Both the position numbers and the translations under genes were made by a program. The notes under the pieces were generated by a model. It saw only the letters and a program-made list of their open reading frames with translations, was not told the DNA's origin and did not search any database. From contig CM043944.1 in the NCBI GenBank assembly GCA_014529385.2, positions 169,329,740-169,393,739 on the forward strand: a stretch of DNA of 64,000 bases, written 5' to 3'. Positions 58,072-64,000 of the stretch are shown one piece after another (the stretch's first letter is position 1; every line of letters starts with the position of its first letter). This DNA comes from Adiantum capillus-veneris (taxonomy: Eukaryota; Streptophyta; Polypodiopsida; Polypodiales; Pteridaceae).

Positions 58072-59640
58072 AGAAAGGGTCAGCAAATGTATGCAGTAAA
58101 AATCAACAAGGTGGACCAATCAGATACCTCATTTCGACCAAACTGGTTGAGAGAGTGTGATGATGTATTCCCTGAAGACCTTACGAATCTTCCGCCGCAC
58201 AGAGAGGTAGATCATGAGATCGAGACTATCCCTGGATGTGAACCTATCTCAAAAAGACCTTATAAAATGTCACTTCCAGAGGCTATCGAACTCAAGGAAC
58301 AACTTAGGCAACTCATTGAGCAAGGATTCATTCGACCCAGTACTTCTCCTTGGGGTGCTCCAGTACTTTTTCAGAAAAAGAAGGACGGGACCTTAAGGCT
58401 ATGCATAGACTACCGGGGACTGAACCAGGTAACTGTCAAGAACAAGTATCCAATTCCAAGGATTGACGAACTTTTGGACAGACTCCACGGCGCCAAAATA
58501 TTTACAAAGATAGATCTAAGGTCATGATATTACCAAATCAGGATCAAGGAATCGGATATTCCAAAGACGGCTTTCAATACTAGGTATGGGCACTACGAGT
58601 TCACAGTAATGTCTTTTGGTCTAACAAATGCTCCTGCAAGCTTCAATCGACTTATGCAGGATATTTTCAAACCTTACCTGGATGATTTTGTCTTGGTTTT
58701 CTTTGATGACATTCTGATCTACTCTTAGAACGAGGCAGATCATGAAGAACATGTTCGCAAAGTACTTGATCTTCTTCGAAAACACCAACTTTACGCTAAA
58801 GAGAGCAAGTGCACTTTTTTCTCACCAAAAGTCAACTATCTTGGATTTGTCATATCGGCTGAGGGGATTTCAGCAGACCCAGACAAGGTCAAGGACATTG
58901 TTGATTGGTCTCAACCATCCACCGTCAGCGAAGTAAGAGGATTTCTTGGAATAACGGGATGGTATAGGATTTTTTTCAAGGACTATGCACGTATTGCTGC
59001 ACCTTTGAAGGAACTCCTAAAGAAAGGGATGAGGATCGAATGGAAGACCGAGCACGAGTTTAGCTTTGCCAAACTAAAAGAGTTCTTGGTCTTAACTCCT
59101 ATTTTAAAGCTTCCAGATTTCAGTAAGGAATTTGAAGTAGCAACCGATGCTAGCAAATTTGCTAGGCGGAGTTCTTACTCAAGAAGGAAGACCAATGGCG
59201 TATACTTCGCGAAAGCTGAGAGATCATGAGAAGAATTATCCTACTCATGACTTGGAACTTTTAGCAGTTATTCATGCGCTGAAGTTATGGAGACATTATC
59301 TTCTCGGACGCAAGTTCCAGCTGGTGACAGACCACAAGAGCTTAAAATGGATTTTTACTCAACCTATTCTCAATATGCGACAACGACGATGGATAGAGCT
59401 ATTACACGAATATGACTTTGACATAAAGTATAGATTAGGGAAGGAAAATGCAGTTGCAGATGGTCTTAGCCGAAAATCCTTTCTCGGAGCTATCTCTATT
59501 CCAAATAACCCTATCTCGGATAGAATCAAAGAAGCATCTTTAGTAGATCCAGAACACCAGCGTATAGTATCTCTAGTCCATCAAAATAAGATGAATGAAG
59601 CTAAAGATTACTCTCTTATGGGATAATGTCTTTACTACAG
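58072..59640 (+). pseudogene. Ty3 chromovirus RT-RNase H, copy B (decayed)
   Basis: The same sequence as 52706 onwards, shifted by 5365-5366 bp. RT is open from 58066 to 58527, where GGA has become TGA (58525-58527) in the RSGYYQ motif. The TAG at 58726-58728 is shared with copy A. A two-base deletion near 59160 shifts the RNase H frame (SKFA/GGVLTQEG). The 59147-59626 frame then carries RNase H and YDFDIKYRLGKENAVADGL. It lacks gag and protease, starting in the linker before RT. Confidence 0.92.
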
Positions 59641-60943
59641 ACATAGACTCTGTGTACCCAGAGATCCAACCTTAAAGAACGCCGTTTTGTATGAAGCGCA
59701 CGATAGCCCTACATCCGGACATCCAGGCTATGCTAAGACTCTTCATGCTCTCAGGAGGAGTCATTTTTGGTATGGGATGAAATGAGACATACTTTGCTAT
59801 GTGAGGCAATGTATTTCTTGTCAGCGGATAGAGGCCGCAAGAATCAAGTTACCCGGGCAACTTCAACCTCTTGACATACCCCAGATGAAATGGGAATGCA
59901 TCAGTATGGATTTTGTTACAGGATTACCTTCTACAGGAGGTTATGATTCTTTTTTCGTGGTTTTTGATATGCTCACAAAAGTGGCTCATCTAATACCCGT
60001 AAAGACAACCTTTACTGCTTCAGATATTAGCCGGGTATTCATCAAGGAGATTTTTAGGTTACATGGTCTACCCAAGCATATCGTCAGTGATAGAGATGCC
60101 AAGTTTACATCAAAATTTTGGACTTCTCTTTTCCAATCTATTGGGTCACAATTAGCTTTCAGTATAGCGTATCATCCCCAGACAGATGGGCAGACTGAGA
60201 GAGTTAATCAAGTCATGGAGGACATTCTTAGAGCCTATTGTTCGCAAGAGCCAAAGAAGTGGTTATAATATCTACCTTTGGTGGAGTATGCTTACAACTC
60301 TTCCGAACACAGAAGCATTGGAATGTCACCTTTCAAAGCTCTTTATGGACAGGACTGTTTAGCACCACTGAACTTCTCAGATCCAACCATCAGGGTAGAA
60401 GACTCTAGAAAGATGTTAGAAGATATGGAAGCACAGACTAGAGCTATTCGCCAGGACATTCAAGCCGCTCAGGATAGACAGAAGCACTATGCTGATAAGA
60501 ACCGTTCAGAAAGAACCTTCAAAGAAGGGGATAAGGTTTTTCTGCGCGTCCGACCAAAGAAAAGCAACTTATCTCTAGGCAGATATAAGAAGCTAAGCCC
60601 AAGGTATTGTGGACCATTCGAGATCATTAAGGTTGTGAGTGACCAAGCTTACAAGCTAAAGTTACCTGCAAACTTGAAGGTTCATGATGTACTCCACGTC
60701 AGCTTACTCAAACCCTATATTCCTAACCTTGATCAATTCTTGGACTCAGATGCGATAGTCATGCCAGCACAAGGAGTTCTCGAGCTCCAACCTGACTACG
60801 TACTGGAAACAAGGGAAAGGAAGTTACGCAACATAACTATCACGGAGCATCTGGTAAAGTGGAAGGATTACCCTCAAGAAGATGCAATTTGGGAGGACGA
60901 ACCAACGCTCATAAAAGATTACCCAAACACATTCTTCAGATGA
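59640..60943 (+). pseudogene. Ty3 integrase with chromodomain, copy B (decayed)
   Basis: H2C2 remnant, then RQCISCQRIEAARIKLPG, CISMDFVTGLPSTGGYD, HIVSDRDAKFTSKFW and HPQTDGQTERVNQVMED. A stop at 60268 (CAA to TAA) is followed by a clean frame from 60278 to 60943 with KPYIPNLDQFLDSD and a chromodomain near the end (LRNITITEHLVKWKDYPQED, IWEDEPTLIKDY). The chromodomain directs integration to chromatin marks and places the element among chromoviruses. A stop near 59625 and one at about 59783 also break it. Confidence 0.93.
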
Positions 60944-60964
60944 GGACATCTCAAATTTTTCACG

Positions 60965-60974
60965 TTGGGGAGGT
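60965..60974 (+). other. Polypurine tract of the Ty3 chromovirus
   Basis: TTGGGGAGGT directly before the 3' LTR start TGTAAGG (60975). Confidence 0.75.
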
Positions 60975-61634
60975 TGTAAGGTCTCTGACCCCGATCAAAA
61001 GAGCATTGTGTACCATGTAATGATCATAATAGAAAAAGTTACTATTTTTAGCAGTTTTCCAAATTCTGTCAGTGCCATGATGTTTAGAATGTTTTAAAGC
61101 TTCGAAATGTGAATTAAAATAATTTTTGTGAAAAATTTCCAAAAATAGCATGTTTTTGGTCACCCGACCCGTCCGGTTTTGATCGTCTCGAAAAACTGCA
61201 CCCGTATCCCGAATTTCAAAAAAATGCATTTTCGGACCCCGAGGGCTGCTAAATATGGCAGGTACTTGGTCCAGTACGTCTTAGTTAGAGCTCCGTATAG
61301 CAATTTACGGCATCAAAATCCGACTCGTATGACCCGTTTCATCCAAAAATCAATTTTTCCAAAAATTGAGCGGGGAGGCATCGGAGCCCGGGACTGTGTG
61401 GGAACAGGTTCCAGGACACTCCAGACCAGCTTTAGCAACTAGGGGGCGCCCTCTTGCCTTGTGGGAGTCCTGGGAAAGCTGCCAAGCCAGTAACTAAGTC
61501 TCAGAGTCAGTTAAACTAGCCAACCTGACACTTGGTGAGTAGGGAACTAGACTTGCCATGCTTAACTGGAGAAGCTCCCAGATGCATTTAGCAACCCAGG
61601 TCGATTTTCAGTCTGTAGAAGCCTATTTAAAGAC

Positions 61635-61673
<39 letters not shown>

Positions 61674-62787
61674 TATGCTCATACACACACACAATGCATA
61701 CACACACACCTCTACACACTAGGAAGGTGCTGCCAGTTCATACACCTTTTGAAGGAGAAGCAAGGAGGAAGGTGCTGCCGAATTCTTGTCTCAAGAAGCT
61801 TGATTAGATCAGAAAATCGAGAAGATTTTCAGCCCTTAATCACGGTAACCACGATTTAATTAATGCCTTCTGTAAATTCTTTTCATTACCATCTAAATTC
61901 CTCCTCTATTATGCTTATTCCTAGTCATAATTCTCTGTAATTACTCTCTAATTTCTCCTTAACCACATTCTATTGTGTAATCATCACACCATAGCTGAAT
62001 TATCAGCCATTCATCATCATTAATTAGTGATTAGTGCATGATTAATAGAATTTTCTCTCTCTAGGTAGCATAGTTATTAATCGATAACCCAATAACTGTG
62101 TAGATTGATGAAAAATCACTTTTTTATTAACAATGTAGCTACATTAGATCCATTCTCTGATGCATTAGGATGTAATTAAGGTAAAATTAAAGCCGTCATT
62201 GAGTCTCTAAGAGTTAATTTTCTCACACCTATGCATGAGGTGAACCTGCATCCTCTAATTTCTAGGAAGAGATTAATTATGCTTGATTCATCTTTCTGGT
62301 AAATCTATTAATGAGACCTTATTATTCTTAATCATGTAAGCTAAGTAATTATCTTTAGAGCCGGTTCCCATATGAATATGCATCATCCATAATAATTGCT
62401 ATATGGAAAAATCTAAACCTCTCATGTAGCAGGCATTGTTTGATGTTGCTAATCTATCATTTGTCTTGTTATGACGCTTGCGGACATTAGCTCTTTCCTC
62501 CAAGTTAATTATTTAAAGTAGTGAGTTTAAAATGGCCCCAGTTAAGAGGACTCGCTTTGGTGGAGCCCACGACCACGAGGCAGGAACGAGCAAGGTGAAC
62601 GGGAAGGGAAAAGCTCCCATGGACGAACAATTACCGGCCATCTCAGGGGCCATCGACGAAGAAATGGAAGAGGTAGGTCATAATTTCATTTAAGCTGTTT
62701 AATTTAACATTGCACACGTTTAGTTAGGAATGAACATATCCCCAAACATGTTGGAGAAATCCGACGGAAACCTTGGCATTGAATTCA
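60975..62787 (+). mobile_element. 3' LTR of Ty3 chromovirus, truncated
   Basis: Matches the first 1801 bp of the 5' LTR (to 49525) with scattered changes and a longer (CA)n run. It ends abruptly after GAATTCA at 62787, where a minus-strand Ty3 fragment begins. About 965 bp of LTR are missing, so no target-site duplication can be checked. Confidence 0.93.
62532..62672 (+). CDS. LTR-embedded exon, 3' LTR copy
   Basis: Same ATG, 47-codon length and GAAGAG|GTAGGT donor as 49270-49410, with amino-acid differences but no stop. In this position it has no downstream partner exon. Confidence 0.5.
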
Positions 62788-64000
62788 CGTTGGCAAGCCA
62801 TGGTACTTGAAGATTTGTGAAATGAAGAGGGTTGCCATTTGATGGGCTTTGATAGTCTTTTTGACAAGTATAAAATGAGCTATCCACTATCGTCCATATT
62901 CCCGTATCCACATGGATAGACTTAGACAATCCAAAGATAAAATCCATGGATATGCTCTCCCATGGTGAATTAGGGATTGGCAAAGATTGAAGCAATCCAA
63001 GTTGCTTCCCTCTATCAAACTTCGTCTTTTGGCATACCCCACATTTAGAAATATACTCTTGTATGTTTGCTTTCATGGTAGGCCAATTTTAGGGTAGATT
63101 GAATCCCTCTATGTCCTGCATAAGGAGGAGCATGAGATTCATACATTAATTTCTCACGTAGTGAGCTAGTAATGCATAGTCTATTGCCATAGAGAAGATA
63201 ATCATCTTGTAAAGTAAATGGCTCCTCTTTCTTCCCTAGTGCAAGGGCTGAAATCACATCTCTAAAATCGGGATCAATAGCATACTCATCTATCATAGAA
63301 GATATATCATTGTGAGTTGCTATGGAAACCGCATTCACTCTCAGTTGTCTTGAGAGTGCATTAGCTACTTGATTATGCTTGCAAGCAATGTCAGCAATAT
63401 GAAAATTAAATTGTGAAATAAAATTTGCCCACCTCATTTGTTTGTCAGAGAGCTTGGTCTACGTCATGAAGTACTTAAGACTTTGGTGATCCCTTCGCAG
63501 AATGAAAGGAGTCCCCAATAAATAGTGCTTCCATGAGTCTAAGGTATGTAGAGCTGCAAGGAGTTCCTTTTCATATATGCCTAAGCTTGCTCAACAGGGT
63601 CAAGCCTTCGACTTTCATAGCCTATGGTGTGCCCTTCTTGAAGCAAAACAGCTCCAAGGCAATCACCACAAGCATCACATTGGACCTCAAATGGCTTTGA
63701 GAGATCCGGTAATGTAAGCACAGATTGAGAGATAAGCTTTTCTTTAAACTTTTTGAAAGCATTGTTCTCCTTGGCAGACCACGTGTACCTAAAGTTTTTC
63801 TTTGTTAGGTCATGTAATGGTCCTGCCATTAGTGAGAACTTTTCTATGAAGCGTCTATAGTATGCACACATACCCATAAAGCTTCTTAACTCATGAAGAT
63901 TCCTTGGTTTAGGCCATCCTTTTATTACCTCTAACTTTGATGGATCCATTTGGATGCCATCTTGAGAGATAATGTGACCTAAATAGTGAATCTCTTGTAA
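62788..64000 (-). pseudogene. Ty3/gypsy pol fragment (RT end, RNase H, integrase start)
   Basis: The minus strand, entering from beyond the window, reads MDPSKLEVIKGWPKPRNLHE and SFMGMCAYYRRFIEKFS (RT thumb). RNase H follows with FEVQCDACGDCLGAVLLQEG and IADIACKHNQVANALSR. The integrase start is SHAPPYAGHRGIQSTLKLAY and YISKCGVCQKTKFDRGKQLG, up to WESISMDFIFGLSKS. Stops or shifts lie at about 63578, 63440 and 63045-63076. It breaks off at the junction with the truncated LTR. The sequence differs clearly from the 52-61 kb element and belongs to another Ty3 lineage. Confidence 0.9.

Overview
The window looks like nuclear DNA of a land plant. It is dominated by retrotransposons, has introns with GT-AG borders, long AT-rich non-coding stretches, microsatellites and a very large satellite-like repeat field. 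No bacterial gene layout is present. The species cannot be told from the sequence. Penelope-type RT together with a DUF7869-type protein would fit a fern, lycophyte, bryophyte or gymnosperm, but that is inference.

Layout. (1) 1-5.5 kb: decayed plus-strand Ty3/gypsy element with RT, RNase H, two H2C2 modules and integrase, followed unusually by a retropepsin-like segment. (2) 5.5-12.7 kb: non-coding or LTR-like DNA with three copies of a 22-bp palindrome about 280 bp apart, an antisense gag remnant, a (CA)n run, a decayed coiled-coil ORF region and a probable 3' LTR. (3) 12.75-44.67 kb: the most unusual part. A field of short repeats with core GGTCCACCACTTGTCCAAGCT runs mainly in one orientation up to about 20.5 kb and mainly in the other from about 22.9 to 41.06 kb. 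Embedded in it are two FCP1/NIF-type phosphatase-like genes, a broken SET-domain gene, a ParB-like gene with a clean intron, and an intact 1072-codon DUF7869-type gene. An inverted 16-bp match (12755-12770 and 44652-44667), with a second shared 13-mer beside it, brackets the field. I propose a roughly 32-kb DNA transposon-like unit with hugely expanded subterminal repeats. (4) 44.7-47.7 kb: non-coding DNA, a copia RNase H tail and a fragment of the proteasome ATPase gene RPT2. (5) 47.7-62.8 kb: a Ty3 chromovirus with 2.77-kb LTRs. Its pol region is present twice, and a Penelope-like element on the opposite strand lies between the copies. The LTR carries a short coding exon that can be spliced in phase to an extra ORF ahead of gag. 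(6) 62.8-64 kb: another Ty3 fragment on the minus strand that cuts the 3' LTR.

How they may work together: in the 12.75-44.67 kb unit the DUF7869 protein is the candidate transposase. The repeats would be its binding sites or those of a partner. The ParB-like, SET and phosphatase-like genes are candidate cargo or accessory factors acting on DNA and chromatin. This is a hypothesis from layout and motifs only. Everything else in the window is ordinary, mostly dead retrotransposon sequence, apart from the unusual arrangements listed in the findings.
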